A stretch of 21,724 nucleotides of DNA, taken from an uncultured Ruminococcus sp. Its GTDB lineage: Bacteria > Bacillota > Clostridia > Oscillospirales > Ruminococcaceae. The position numbers were made by a program, and so were the translations under genes. The notes under the pieces are model-generated. The model was not told where the DNA came from. It was given only the letters and a program-made list of their open reading frames with translations, and did no database searches. Below, one piece after another: positions 1-7,223 of this stretch. The stretch is from NCBI GenBank assembly GCA_934463425.1, contig CAKSJP010000027.1, positions 1-21,724 of the forward strand, written 5' to 3'. Positions within the stretch are counted from its first letter, which is position 1, and each line of letters begins with the position of its first letter.

Positions 1-609
1 CTCGTTTGCCGGATCTTCCAGATCCAGACCCTCATGGGACAGATGCCACAGGTTCTTATCCTTGGAGTAGTTGGTCTCACGGTTGATCTTCAGCGGAATG
101 TTGTGTGCTTCTGCATAGTCGATCTCTTCGTCACGGCTCTTGATGGTCCATTCTCTCCACGGAGCGATGATCGCCATATCCGGAGCGTATGCCTTGATTG
201 CCAGCTCAAAACGAACCTGGTCATTGCCCTTGCCGGTTGCGCCGTGGCAGATAGCATCTGCGCCCTCTTCCAGCGCGATCCGTGCCAGTTCCTTACCGAT
301 GATCGGACGAGCGAAAGAAGTACCCAGCAGGTAACGGTTCTCATATACTGCGCCAGCCTGTACAGTCGGGAAGATGTAATCCTCTACGAAGGTCTTTTTC
401 AGATCCAGTACGATCAGCTTGGAAGCGCCGGTCTTGATTGCCTTTTCTTCCAGACCGTCCAGCTCTGTGCCCTGTCCTACGTCTGCGGAAACTGCGATAA
501 CCTCGCAGTTGTTATAGTTTTCCTTCAGCCACGGAATGATAATCGAAGTATCCAGACCGCCGGAATATGCCAGAACAACTTTCTTAATGTCCTTTTTTGC
601 CTTTGCCAT
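1..609 (-). CDS. argG: Argininosuccinate synthase, N-terminal part (gene runs off the window)
   Basis: Argininosuccinate synthase joins citrulline and aspartate using ATP, the penultimate step of arginine synthesis in the cytoplasm. The 203 visible residues contain the PP-loop ATP-binding motif AYSGGLDTS (about residues 14-22) and further family blocks: [21 protein letters not shown] and [15 protein letters not shown]. The start at 609 has GGAGGAG a few bases upstream. The C-terminal half lies beyond position 1, so intactness cannot be judged. A strong promoter and a long palindrome lie upstream (686-713 and 765-792), and the gene probably has its own arginine-responsive control. Identification is very secure. 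Confidence 0.97.
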   Translation of the reverse strand, partial: MAKAKKDIKKVVLAYSGGLDTSIIIPWLKENYNNCEVIAVSADVGQGTELDGLEEKAIKTGASKLIVLDLKKTFVEDYIFPTVQAGAVYENRYLLGTSFARPIIGKELARIALEEGADAICHGATGKGNDQVRFELAIKAYAPDMAIIAPWREWTIKSRDEEIDYAEAHNIPLKINRETNYSKDKNLWHLSHEGLDLEDPANE

Positions 610-685
610 GATGCAAACTCCTCCATCAGCGTAATTTATCACATCTGTCCGTCCAATCGGCTCGTCGCAAATGCTCTTGTCTTTT

Positions 686-713
686 ATTATACACCTTTTT
701 CCGGCATTGTCAA
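686..713 (-). promoter_or_regulatory. Sigma-A promoter of argG
   Basis: Reading the minus strand, TTGACA (708-713) and TATAAT (686-691) are separated by 16 bases. Transcription would begin near 680, giving a leader of about 70 nt before argG. Immediately upstream at 721-734 is TGCATAAATATACG, which resembles one ARG box (TGAAT-WWWW-ATTCA). Confidence 0.8.
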
Positions 714-764
714 GGGTTTTTGCATAAATATACGGATTTTTTTTCCTTTTGCAACAAATCACGC

Positions 765-792
765 ATATTATGCACTATTACATGCATAATAT
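765..792. promoter_or_regulatory. 28-bp perfect palindrome upstream of argG, possible ArgR operator
   Basis: ATATTATGCA (765-774) and TGCATAATAT (783-792) are perfect 10-base inverted arms around an 8-base spacer. The site lies about 52-80 bases upstream of the argG -35 element. The TGCATAAT core resembles ArgR half-sites, and a related half-site occurs at 721. Binding by ArgR is inference; the element could also serve another regulator. Confidence 0.5.
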
Positions 793-840
793 TGTGGTTT
801 CATGAAAAAAATGCAGATTCTGCGCTGTATCTCCGAAAAC

Positions 841-875
841 AAAAAAGCCCCTGTTCTTTACACAGAGGCTTTTTT
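841..875 (-). terminator. Rho-independent terminator of the flavin reductase-like gene
   Basis: AAAAAAGCC and GGCTTTTTT flank a CCTG/CAGAGG-type stem. On the minus strand the hairpin is followed by a T run, starting 10 bases past the stop codon at 885. The mirrored A/T tails mean it could work in both directions. Confidence 0.75.
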
Positions 876-884
876 CAGAATTGC

Positions 885-1409
885 TTACAGCATTTTCTCA
901 TAATATTCCAGTACTTCGCCTACGAATTCCCGGTGCATCGGGTCCGTGCCGTACCATTTTTCATATGTCTCCGGCTGTACAAAGCCGTCTTTCTGCATCA
1001 TTGCCGTATAGCGTTTCCGGCAGATCAGCACACGGCGCGCCTGTGCAAAGGCAATCGTTCCGCCCAGGAGAACGGGCCGCAATCCGGTTTCTTTCGCCTT
1101 ATCGCAGTCCCGGCCGGAATGTGTGCCGCAGAATTGGAGCGCCGGCTTATAGCCGGGATCAAAAAACGATGCAGAGAACAGTTCGTTCTCGTCCAGATAC
1201 TTCAGGGTATGCCGATTGGTTCTTACCACACAGTGGAAAGAGGGCGCACCCCAGATCTCACCCATCGCGCCCCAGGAGGCAGTCATGGTGTTATAATCCT
1301 CCGGTGTGCCGGCGGTGAGCAAGTACCAGGTTTTTCCGATCATGTCAAAGGGGTTGCACTGCAGATCACTGAGCGCCATTTTTTTAAAAATCATTTCTCC
1401 GTCAGTCAT
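885..1409 (-). CDS. Flavin reductase-like FMN-binding protein
   Basis: The 174-residue protein resembles the flavin reductase-like split-barrel family, which binds FMN and reduces flavin or an unknown electron acceptor in the cytoplasm. Visible features are the N-terminal NPFDMIGKTWYLLTAG segment, the TASWGAMGEIWGAP stretch typical of the FMN-binding face, and the later FSASFF and CGTHSGRDCDK segments. The start at 1409 is chosen because AAAGGATC lies about ten bases upstream; the frame is open for another 53 codons but that part has no ribosome site or family similarity. It appears monocistronic with its own terminator. The substrate cannot be inferred from context. Confidence 0.8.
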   Translation of the reverse strand: MTDGEMIFKKMALSDLQCNPFDMIGKTWYLLTAGTPEDYNTMTASWGAMGEIWGAPSFHCVVRTNRHTLKYLDENELFSASFFDPGYKPALQFCGTHSGRDCDKAKETGLRPVLLGGTIAFAQARRVLICRKRYTAMMQKDGFVQPETYEKWYGTDPMHREFVGEVLEYYEKML

Positions 1410-1577
1410 AAACTCTGATCCTTTCGCATAAGATAATACTATGCCCTTCTGCGGACAGGCATTGCAGAAATACACATAGTTCTTATTATTGTACCACAAA
1501 ACAGATGCAGACTGTAAGGATATTTTGCATAGAGAAAACGAATTTTTTATAAAGGCAGCGCTGTGCAAAACGCTTTT

Positions 1578-2351
1578 TCAGACCTGATGCTTTATCCCCG
1601 TTTTGCCGTACTGCAGCCGCAGCTTATCGGTAAGCAATGCAATAAACTCCGAGTTGGTGGGCTTTCCCTTACAGTTGTTCACTGTATAGCCGAAAAAAGA
1701 ATTGATGGTGTCCAGATCGCCTCTGTCCCATGCGATCTCGATAGCGTGACGAATGGCGCGCTCCACCCGGGAAGAGGTGGTGTCGAATTGTTTTGCGACC
1801 GTAGGATAGAGCATCTTGGTCACGCTCTCCAGAAGCGCCTGGTTCTCGATGGATGCCAGGATCGCCGCCCGCAGATAGTGATAGCCCTTGATGTGTGCCG
1901 GCACGCCCAGCTGATGGATCATCTCTGTCACCACAACCTCCAGATTTCTGTGGGCAGAGTTCTTCGGCGTCGGCATCCCCTGTCCTGCGAGTTCCGTGAT
2001 CCGGTTCCCCAGAGAAGAGGCATGAAAGGGCTTCAGCATGAAATAGGCTGCGCCTTTTTCCATGACCTGACGCTCAATGAAAGCGTTTTCATACGATGAT
2101 GTAATGATAAACGCCGGTGCATGCTCAAATGTCTGAGATTTCTCCAGGATCTCTATGGCATCCATGCCCGGCAGAACAGCATCCATCACAACGATGTCCG
2201 GTGTGTCATTCCGGATCGCATCCAGAATAACCTTGCCGTCTTTTCGCCGGGTTACAACGTAGAAACCCAGCGCACGCAGTTCGCTGGCACAAGTAATGCC
2301 ATATTCTGCAGTGTCGTCTCCGATCAGGACTTTTATTTTTTTGTTGTCCAT
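1578..2351 (-). CDS. spo0A: Sporulation master regulator Spo0A
   Basis: Spo0A is the response regulator that starts endospore formation when phosphorylated. Residues 1-125 form a receiver domain with acidic pocket D12/D13, phosphoacceptor D57 (in [12 protein letters not shown]), T85 and K107 (in FMLKPF). The C-terminal half has the Spo0A DNA-binding signature: [42 protein letters not shown] and the recognition region [18 protein letters not shown]. The 257-residue length is normal. AGGAGGTAAC precedes the start by six bases. A perfect 0A box and a plausible promoter lie upstream. Unlike in Bacillus, spoIVB is not directly upstream on the same strand. Confidence 0.98.
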   Translation of the reverse strand: MDNKKIKVLIGDDTAEYGITCASELRALGFYVVTRRKDGKVILDAIRNDTPDIVVMDAVLPGMDAIEILEKSQTFEHAPAFIITSSYENAFIERQVMEKGAAYFMLKPFHASSLGNRITELAGQGMPTPKNSAHRNLEVVVTEMIHQLGVPAHIKGYHYLRAAILASIENQALLESVTKMLYPTVAKQFDTTSSRVERAIRHAIEIAWDRGDLDTINSFFGYTVNNCKGKPTNSEFIALLTDKLRLQYGKTGIKHQV

Positions 2352-2385
2352 TTTGTTACCTCCTGTTTTTTTGTTCTACTCTATA

Positions 2386-2431
2386 ATTTTACCACATTCT
2401 GTGGAGAACTGCAAGACTGAATCCTGTCGAA
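2386..2431 (-). promoter_or_regulatory. spo0A promoter with 0A box
   Basis: On the minus strand TTGCAG (2409-2414) and TAAAAT (2386-2391) are 17 bases apart, a modest sigma-A match. On the plus strand TGTCGAA at 2425-2431, followed by an A run, is a perfect match to the Spo0A box TGNCGAA. It sits about 50 bases upstream of the predicted transcription start, a usual place for Spo0A activation, suggesting positive autoregulation. Confidence 0.6.
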
Positions 2432-2484
2432 AAAAACTTTTTCTTTGTAAAATCTGTGTAAAACGCAGAGATCGCGTCCTCTCT

Positions 2485-3045
2485 TCAGAGGATCGACGGG
2501 GATTTCTGGTTTTCCAGCTGTTTTTTCTCCCGGCGGCGCTGCACAGCTTCCGGCGAAAAGAACTGCAGCATTCCCAGCAGCACCGTACAGACAAAGGGCA
2601 GCAGCACCGGCAGGATCTGGATGCGGTATAAGGTCGCTGCCGGCATCTGCATCAGCTGACTATAAAAAGAGTGCTCCTCCGCATAAGCTGTCACATGATA
2701 CAGCGACAGCAGGCACAGCAGCAGACCGGCGGCGGCGCACCCTGCCGCTGCCCAGTTGAGCCAGTTTTTCCGGTGCAGCAGGACAAGCACCGCGCCCGCA
2801 GTCATCAGTCCCGAGCCGACCAGCATCATCTGCCCATAGCCCACAAATTCCATGGGCCAGTTGCTGCCTGCTCTGGCGCGGTCGATCCAGCCCAGACCGC
2901 AGCCCCAGCAGGTGATCCAGGTGAACAGTATGGTGGACAGCACCAGCAGCACCCGAAAGAGCACGCTGCACACCCGGCGGACACGCTGCTTTTTGATCTG
3001 CGCGGCGGTGGGGATGGGCGCAGACGGCGCGGTTTGATTTTTCAT
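2485..3045 (-). CDS. Small integral membrane protein of unknown function
   Basis: I do not recognise this 186-residue protein. It has a basic N-terminal cytoplasmic segment (KKQRVRR, residues 18-24), four likely membrane helices (about 26-48, 69-90, 95-118 and 142-163) and a charged C-terminal tail (RRREKKQLENQK). Cysteines cluster in helix 1 (CWGC). The start at 3045 has GGAGAG at good spacing. It lies between spo0A and spoIVB, with 133 bases to the spo0A start on the same strand, so read-through into spo0A is possible. A sporulation role is only guilt by association. Confidence 0.75.
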   Translation of the reverse strand: MKNQTAPSAPIPTAAQIKKQRVRRVCSVLFRVLLVLSTILFTWITCWGCGLGWIDRARAGSNWPMEFVGYGQMMLVGSGLMTAGAVLVLLHRKNWLNWAAAGCAAAGLLLCLLSLYHVTAYAEEHSFYSQLMQMPAATLYRIQILPVLLPFVCTVLLGMLQFFSPEAVQRRREKKQLENQKSPSIL

Positions 3046-3237
3046 GGCGATCTCTCCTTACATTTTTCAAATTTTTTGAAATTATGGAATGTCAGTATTT
3101 TTTCCTTGCATTGTCGCTGATAAGTATCACCGCGCCGCATAGGATAGATACGGAACAGCAAAAGCAAGCCCATGCGGCGGAAACATGTGCCGGTACAGCA
3201 CCGCGCTGTACCGCATCAGAAAGGCAGGATACCAAAA
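3046..3237. other. Divergent intergenic region before spoIVB
   Basis: These 192 bases separate the divergent membrane protein gene and spoIVB. The left part is AT-rich. I looked for a sigma-F or sigma-G promoter, expected for spoIVB, but saw only weak candidates such as CATAGGATA near 3140, which I do not call. Confidence 0.4.
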
Positions 3238-4443
3238 ATGATACGATGGATGAAATGCACAGCGGTGCTCAGCGCTGCTGTGCTGTTACAGCTTTACGGA
3301 ACTGCGGCATTCTATGCCTGGCAGCTCCCTGACAGTTATTATGTCCAGACCGGCAGCACATTAGAAGTTGACACCGCCCTGCACATTGCTGCAGTGCCCG
3401 CTGCCCCCACAGTCCAGGCGGCCTCCGCCTCTGCCGATACCGAAACCGCCTCGCTCCGGCTCTTCGGCGTGATCCCCGTCAAGGAGGTGGAAATCCAGGA
3501 GATCGACACGCCCATGCTGGTGCCCTGCGGCGAGCCCTTCGGCATCAAGCTCCGCATGGACGGCGCAATGGTCGTCGGCATGGAGCGCGTCGAGACCGCC
3601 GCCGGAAAACGCTGTCCGGCACAGGAGGCCGGCATCCAGACCGGCGACCTCATCCGTTCAGTAGGCGGACAGGCAATAGACTCCAACCAGTCGCTTCAGG
3701 ATGCCGTGACCGCTTCTGACGGCGCACCGGTAGAAGTCACCCTCACCCGGGACAACACTGACTATACCGTCACGCTGACACCGGCATATGCCGAGGACGA
3801 CTGCCGCTATGAAGCCGGCATCTGGGTGCGGGACAGCAGCGCCGGCATCGGAACGATCACCTTCTATGATCCGGAGACCGGAAATTTCGGCGGTCTGGGA
3901 CATCCTATCTGCGACGCTGACACCGGAGAGATTCTCCCCTTTGGTTCAGGCGAAGCCGCCGCTGTTTCCATTTCACAGGTCACAAAAGGCATCGCCGGCA
4001 GTCCCGGCATGCTCCAGGGCAGCTTTTCCGAGGCCGCTGCGCTGGGCAGCCTGCTCTGCAACAACCGCTGCGGTGTATTTGGAACGCTGTACCACGATCC
4101 CTCCGGTGAAACGCCTGTTCCCATGGCGCTGAAGCAGGAGATCGAAACTGGCCCGGCACAGATCCTCTGTACCGTCTCCGGCGAAACACCCCAGGCGTAT
4201 GACATCACCCTGGAGGAGATCGACTACAGCGGTGCCGACAGCACCCGGAACATGACTGTCCGTGTCACCGACCCGGAGCTGCTGGAGATCACCGGTGGCA
4301 TCGTCCAGGGCATGAGCGGCAGCCCCATTCTCCAAAACGGCAGGCTCGCGGGCGCTGTGACCCACGTCTTTGTAGATGATCCCACACGGGGCTATGGCAT
4401 CTTTTGCGAAAACATGGTACGCTATGGGCTGAACGGCAGCTGA
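3238..4443 (+). CDS. spoIVB: SpoIVB serine peptidase, sporulation signalling protease
   Basis: SpoIVB is secreted from the forespore into the intermembrane space and cleaves SpoIVFA to trigger pro-sigma-K processing. The 401-residue protein has an N-terminal membrane anchor (about residues 8-28), a PDZ domain (about 100-185, with the AGIQTGDLIRSVGGQAI block) and an S55 peptidase domain. The expected triad is visible: H222 in GLGHPIC, D345 in VTDPELLEI and S360 in GMSGSP. The 15-residue D-to-S spacing equals that of the Bacillus enzyme (D363/S378). I start at 3238 because AGGA lies eight bases upstream and this gives a clean signal anchor; an in-frame upstream start at 3172 lacks support. It is transcribed away from spo0A, an unusual arrangement. 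Confidence 0.95.
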   Translation: MIRWMKCTAVLSAAVLLQLYGTAAFYAWQLPDSYYVQTGSTLEVDTALHIAAVPAAPTVQAASASADTETASLRLFGVIPVKEVEIQEIDTPMLVPCGEPFGIKLRMDGAMVVGMERVETAAGKRCPAQEAGIQTGDLIRSVGGQAIDSNQSLQDAVTASDGAPVEVTLTRDNTDYTVTLTPAYAEDDCRYEAGIWVRDSSAGIGTITFYDPETGNFGGLGHPICDADTGEILPFGSGEAAAVSISQVTKGIAGSPGMLQGSFSEAAALGSLLCNNRCGVFGTLYHDPSGETPVPMALKQEIETGPAQILCTVSGETPQAYDITLEEIDYSGADSTRNMTVRVTDPELLEITGGIVQGMSGSPILQNGRLAGAVTHVFVDDPTRGYGIFCENMVRYGLNGS

Positions 4444-4486
4444 GGTGCTGTCCCGCAGCCACACCATGTGCAAACCAGTGAAAACA

Positions 4487-4530
4487 AAAAACCTCACGGC
4501 GGACGCGTTTCCCCCGTGAGGTTCTCTTGT
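4487..4530. terminator. Terminator between convergent spoIVB and ptsH
   Basis: AACCTCACGG (4490-4499) pairs with CCGTGAGGTT (4514-4523). On the minus strand the stem is followed by TTTTTTGTTTT, a good terminator for ptsH. On the plus strand the T content downstream is weaker but may also stop spoIVB transcripts. Confidence 0.8.
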
Positions 4531-4545
4531 TAAAACCGCAGCGAA

Positions 4546-4809
4546 TTAATCGCTGAAACCGCTCTCTACCAGATCTACCAGAGAATTTACTGCGATCTGC
4601 TCATCAGAACCGTCTGCAATGATCTTGATATCCGTACCGCCGACGATACCCAGAGACAGGATACCCAGCAGGCTCTTTGCGTTTACACGGCGCTCTTCCT
4701 TTTCGATCCAGATCGAGGACTTAAATTCATTTGCGCGCTGAATAAAAAATGTAGCCGGTCTCGCATGCAGACCAACCTGATTCTGTACAGTTACTTCTTT
4801 TACAAACAT
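4546..4809 (-). CDS. ptsH: HPr phosphocarrier protein of the PTS
   Basis: HPr passes phosphate from enzyme I to sugar-specific EIIA proteins and, when phosphorylated on Ser46, acts as CcpA corepressor in Firmicutes. The 87-residue product has H15 in GLHARPA and S46 in NAKSLLGILSLG, both at standard positions, so it is a true HPr and not Crh, which lacks the His. The start at 4809 is preceded by GGGAGAG. The frame extends upstream but without family similarity. No enzyme I gene is adjacent. It has its own strong promoter (4934-4962) and a leader of about 118 nt. Confidence 0.95.
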   Translation of the reverse strand: MFVKEVTVQNQVGLHARPATFFIQRANEFKSSIWIEKEERRVNAKSLLGILSLGIVGGTDIKIIADGSDEQIAVNSLVDLVESGFSD

Positions 4810-4933
4810 GATAAAAACTCTCCCATCCTTATGATCCCGCACTTTTTGTGCAGCATACGCTGATTTGAAGAAGCTTTGCGGTTTCCGTTTTTCCGGAAAC
4901 GATCTGTGCATTCCTCTTCCCTGCTATGCTATC

Positions 4934-4962
4934 ATTATACCGTTTTTTCCGGAGAACGTCAA
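4934..4962 (-). promoter_or_regulatory. Sigma-A promoter of ptsH
   Basis: On the minus strand TTGACG (4957-4962) and TATAAT (4934-4939) are separated by exactly 17 bases. Transcription would start near 4927, giving a leader of about 118 nt in which I see no strong structure. Confidence 0.85.
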
Positions 4963-5128
4963 CGTACTTTTTGCAAGAAATGGGCGATTTTCCGGAATTT
5001 TCTACGAGTTGTTATAACTGTTCCATCTTTTTATTTCATTCTTTGTGGAACTTGACAACAATGTCAAAATATCATTTCCGGGGATTTCGGGAAGCGCACA
5101 TTTTGTTCAAATTCAACAAAGAAAACAG
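4963..5128. other. trmD-ptsH intergenic region with a 16-bp palindrome
   Basis: The region holds an inverted repeat TTGACA-ACAA-TGTCAA at 5052-5067. It lies between the trmD stop and the ptsH promoter. There is no convincing T-tailed terminator for the trmD operon here. The palindrome may be an operator or an additional weak promoter (TTGACA with AAGAAT 18 bases downstream on the minus strand). Confidence 0.4.
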
Positions 5129-5824
5129 TTATTTATTGTCCAAATAGCTTGCATAAAGGTCAGGGCGCTTGGATTTTGTTTCTTCGATACTCTGTGCGTT
5201 CCGCCACTCGGCAATATTTTTATGATGCCCGGTGAGCAGCACCGGCGGCACTTCGCGGTCATGCCACACCGCCGGACGGGTATACTGGGGATACTCCAGC
5301 AGACCGCCGAAATGGCTCTCGTCTTCAAAGCAGAGATCCTCCGGCAAAACACCGGGCACCATCCGTGCAATGGTATCGGTCAGCACCAGCGCCGGCAGCT
5401 CTCCGCCGGTGAGCACATAGTCTCCGATGGAGATCTCCTCATCCGCGATCTCATCCAGAACGCGCTGATCTACACCTTCATAATGCCCGCAAAGTACAAA
5501 AATATGCGGCATCACGGATAATTCCAGTGCGCGCTGCTGATCCAGCACCTTGCCCTTGGGTGACATATAGATCACATGGGGCTTTGCGCCGATGTCTGCG
5601 CACACCGCCTCATAGCAGCGATAAATGGGATCTGCCTGCATGACCATGCCTCTGCCGCCGCCGTAGGGCACATCGTCCACCCGGCGGTGCTTATCCAGGG
5701 TATAGTCCCGGATATTCCAGCAGCGCACGGAAATATGCCCTGCCTTTCTGGCTCTGCCGATGATGCTCTCGGACAGCACCGCTTCACACATTTCCGGGAA
5801 CAGGGTCGCAATCTCAATCTGCAT
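5129..5824 (-). CDS. trmD: tRNA (guanine-N1-)-methyltransferase TrmD
   Basis: TrmD methylates G37 next to the anticodon in tRNAs reading CNN codons, using S-adenosylmethionine, and prevents +1 frameshifting. The 231-residue protein begins MQIEIATLFPEM and carries the trefoil-knot SAM-binding motifs: DDVPYGGGRGMVM, LCGHYEGVDQRVLDE and SIGDYVLTGGELPA, then the C-terminal segment from EYPQYTRP. It overlaps the end of rimM by 11 bases, suggesting translational coupling, and the order rimM-trmD is standard. rplS, which often follows trmD in Firmicutes, is absent; ptsH comes next. Confidence 0.97.
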   Translation of the reverse strand: MQIEIATLFPEMCEAVLSESIIGRARKAGHISVRCWNIRDYTLDKHRRVDDVPYGGGRGMVMQADPIYRCYEAVCADIGAKPHVIYMSPKGKVLDQQRALELSVMPHIFVLCGHYEGVDQRVLDEIADEEISIGDYVLTGGELPALVLTDTIARMVPGVLPEDLCFEDESHFGGLLEYPQYTRPAVWHDREVPPVLLTGHHKNIAEWRNAQSIEETKSKRPDLYASYLDNK

Positions 5825-6323
5825 CGAACAAGCCCTCCAGCGGACGGATGCGCATGATGCCGCCGTCCAGGTCGGTCTCCTGCACCACATCGGGGATGGC
5901 AGGAATCAGCACGGTCTTTCCGGTCTCGTCCCTGATCTCGTACACATCGTTCGCGCCGGTCTGCATGACATCGGACAGCTTGCCATAGCTTTTTCCGGTA
6001 TCCGCGTCCAGCACCTCCAGCCCGATGAGATCCTGGATGAAGTATACGCCCTCTTCCAGCTCCACTTCGTCCCGATCCATGTACAGCACCTGATTGCGCA
6101 GCGCTTCTGCCGCTTCTGCGGTGTCCACGCCTTCCAGGTGCAGCAGCACGTTGCCCTTTTGCAGCCGGGCGGCAGTCACGGTCACCGGCTTTTGCGCCTT
6201 GCCCAGATACAGGGTGTCAAATTCGCACAAAAATTCCGGGTCATCGCACCACGGCACGACCTTTACATCGCCGCGCAGCCCGTGGACGTTAACGATCTTT
6301 CCAATTTCCAGGTATTGTTTCAT
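5814..6323 (-). CDS. rimM: 16S rRNA processing protein RimM
   Basis: RimM binds ribosomal protein S19 and assists maturation of the 30S head. The 169-residue protein starts MKQYLEIGKIVNVHGLRGDVKV, the family N-terminal block, followed by the RimM barrel and a C-terminal PRC-barrel (QDLIGLEVLDADTGKSYGKLSDVMQTGANDVYEI split over about residues 98-131). The start at 6323 has AAAGGA six bases upstream. It sits between khpA and trmD in the usual operon and its 3' end overlaps trmD. A 102-base gap before it holds two small hairpins. Confidence 0.96.
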   Translation of the reverse strand: MKQYLEIGKIVNVHGLRGDVKVVPWCDDPEFLCEFDTLYLGKAQKPVTVTAARLQKGNVLLHLEGVDTAEAAEALRNQVLYMDRDEVELEEGVYFIQDLIGLEVLDADTGKSYGKLSDVMQTGANDVYEIRDETGKTVLIPAIPDVVQETDLDGGIMRIRPLEGLFDAD

Positions 6324-6345
6324 GGACAGTCCTTTCTCCATAGGG

Positions 6346-6404
6346 CACTGCACAAAGCAGTGTTTCCCATATACAAGAACAGGCGAACATTTCTGTCCGC
6401 CTGT
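6346..6404 (-). other. Two hairpins in the khpA-rimM gap
   Basis: CACTGC (6346-6351) pairs with GCAGTG (6357-6362), and ACAGGCG (6379-6385) pairs with CGCCTGT (6398-6404). Neither is followed by a T run, so they are more likely RNA-processing or stability elements inside the operon than terminators. Confidence 0.5.
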
Positions 6405-6425
6405 GTGAGTGTTTGCCGCTGTTTC

Positions 6426-6659
6426 TCAGTCGATCTCGACTGCGATCTTCTGATCATTCCTTGCTGCACCGGCGCGCATGATCACGCGGATCGCCTTTGC
6501 GATACGTCCCTGCTTGCCGATGACGCGTCCGGTATCATCCGGTGCGACATGCAAATGATAAACGATCACACCCTCTTCATTGGGTGCATCCTCTGTGATC
6601 TGGATTGCGGTCGGATCTTCTACCAGACCGGCAACGATCACCTTCAACAGTTCCTGCAT
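6426..6659 (-). CDS. khpA: KH-domain RNA-binding protein KhpA (YlqC family)
   Basis: KhpA is a small single-KH RNA-binding protein that, with KhpB/Jag, affects cell elongation and RNA metabolism in Gram-positives. The 77-residue product matches the family size and contains the KH GXXG loop as GKQG (residues 48-51) in DDTGRVIGKQGRIAKAIR. The start at 6659 follows GGAGG at seven bases. The position between rpsP and rimM is the canonical one. The upstream gap to rpsP contains two strong hairpins that may tune its level relative to rpsP. Confidence 0.93.
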   Translation of the reverse strand: MQELLKVIVAGLVEDPTAIQITEDAPNEEGVIVYHLHVAPDDTGRVIGKQGRIAKAIRVIMRAGAARNDQKIAVEID

Positions 6660-6682
6660 GATCTTTCCTCCTTCATGGTCAT

Positions 6683-6762
6683 GATTGCTCCACTGGTCAG
6701 CCGTATGCAGCATGCGGATACGGCTCACCGGCGGAGCAATCCCGTTCTGCCTTTGCAGAACG
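6683..6762 (-). other. Paired hairpins between rpsP and khpA
   Basis: A perfect 8-bp stem, CGTTCTGC (6743-6750) with GCAGAACG (6755-6762), is followed on the minus strand by a 59-nt imperfect hairpin. Its ends are GATTGCTCC and GGAGCAATC (6683-6691 and 6733-6741), with an inner AGCCGTAT/ATACGGCT stem. It ends about 15 bases before the khpA ribosome site. No T run follows. Likely roles are rpsP 3'-end stabilisation or an RNase cut site. Confidence 0.6.
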
Positions 6763-6794
6763 ACCCCGCACTCGGCTTATGCTCCAAGAAAAAC

Positions 6795-7037
6795 TTAGAG
6801 TACGCCTTCCTTCTTCAGGATCACCTTAACGGTATCAGTCGGCTGTGCGCCGTTCTTCAGCCAGGTCTTTGCCTTGTCAGCGTCCAGGTTTACAACAGTC
6901 GGCTCCTTGGTCGGATCGTAGTAACCGATCTCTTCGATGAAGCGGCCGTCTCTCGGATAACGCTCGTCAGCAACAACAATACGATAGAACGGAGCCTTCT
7001 TTGCGCCCATTCTTCTCAGTCTGATCTTTACTGCCAT
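6795..7037 (-). CDS. rpsP: 30S ribosomal protein S16
   Basis: S16 is a structural and assembly protein of the small ribosomal subunit. The 80-residue product begins [20 protein letters not shown] and continues with [22 protein letters not shown], the diagnostic S16 blocks. The start at 7037 has GGAGGT at normal spacing. It follows ffh in the standard operon, with 186 bases between containing a dispersed palindromic repeat. Confidence 0.98.
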   Translation of the reverse strand: MAVKIRLRRMGAKKAPFYRIVVADERYPRDGRFIEEIGYYDPTKEPTVVNLDADKAKTWLKNGAQPTDTVKVILKKEGVL

Positions 7038-7159
7038 TTGAATTTACCTCCATGTATTTTTCTTGACGAATGTCAAATCTATCTCCAGCAGTTTCCTGCG
7101 GGATTTCTTCATGATAAATCGTTCCCTTAAAAGAGGATGTCAACCTTATCAATTAAGGA

Positions 7160-7218
7160 TAACCCCTCAGTCAAGCCTACGGCTTGCCAGCTCCCCTGTT
7201 AGGGGAGCCTGAATAGGG
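7160..7218. repeat. Dispersed palindromic repeat (MITE/REP-like) between ffh and rpsP
   Basis: The segment contains nested palindromes AAGCC-TAC-GGCTT and GCTCCCCT-GTT-AGGGGAGC, framed by CCCCTCAGTC. Intergenic repeats of this form are familiar from gut Clostridia; that recognition is from memory, not a search. Its location inside a housekeeping operon suggests it is tolerated in transcripts. Confidence 0.6.
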
Positions 7219-7223
7219 ATTTC

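Noticed and set aside
841..875. Possible tRNA or riboswitch near the flavin reductase gene
   Set aside because: The structure is a simple stem with A/T tails, a terminator.
1781..1790. GTGTCGAAT, a 0A box-like sequence inside spo0A
   Set aside because: It lies in the coding region and is expected by chance; no promoter is next to it.
3120..3160. Possible sigma-F or sigma-G promoter before spoIVB
   Set aside because: Only partial matches (TGATAA, CATAGGATA) at wrong spacing; I could not support a call.
7063..7076. TTGAC-GAAT-GTCAA palindrome before rpsP, similar to the one before ptsH
   Set aside because: Short arms (5 bp) and a different spacing from the ptsH copy; likely chance.
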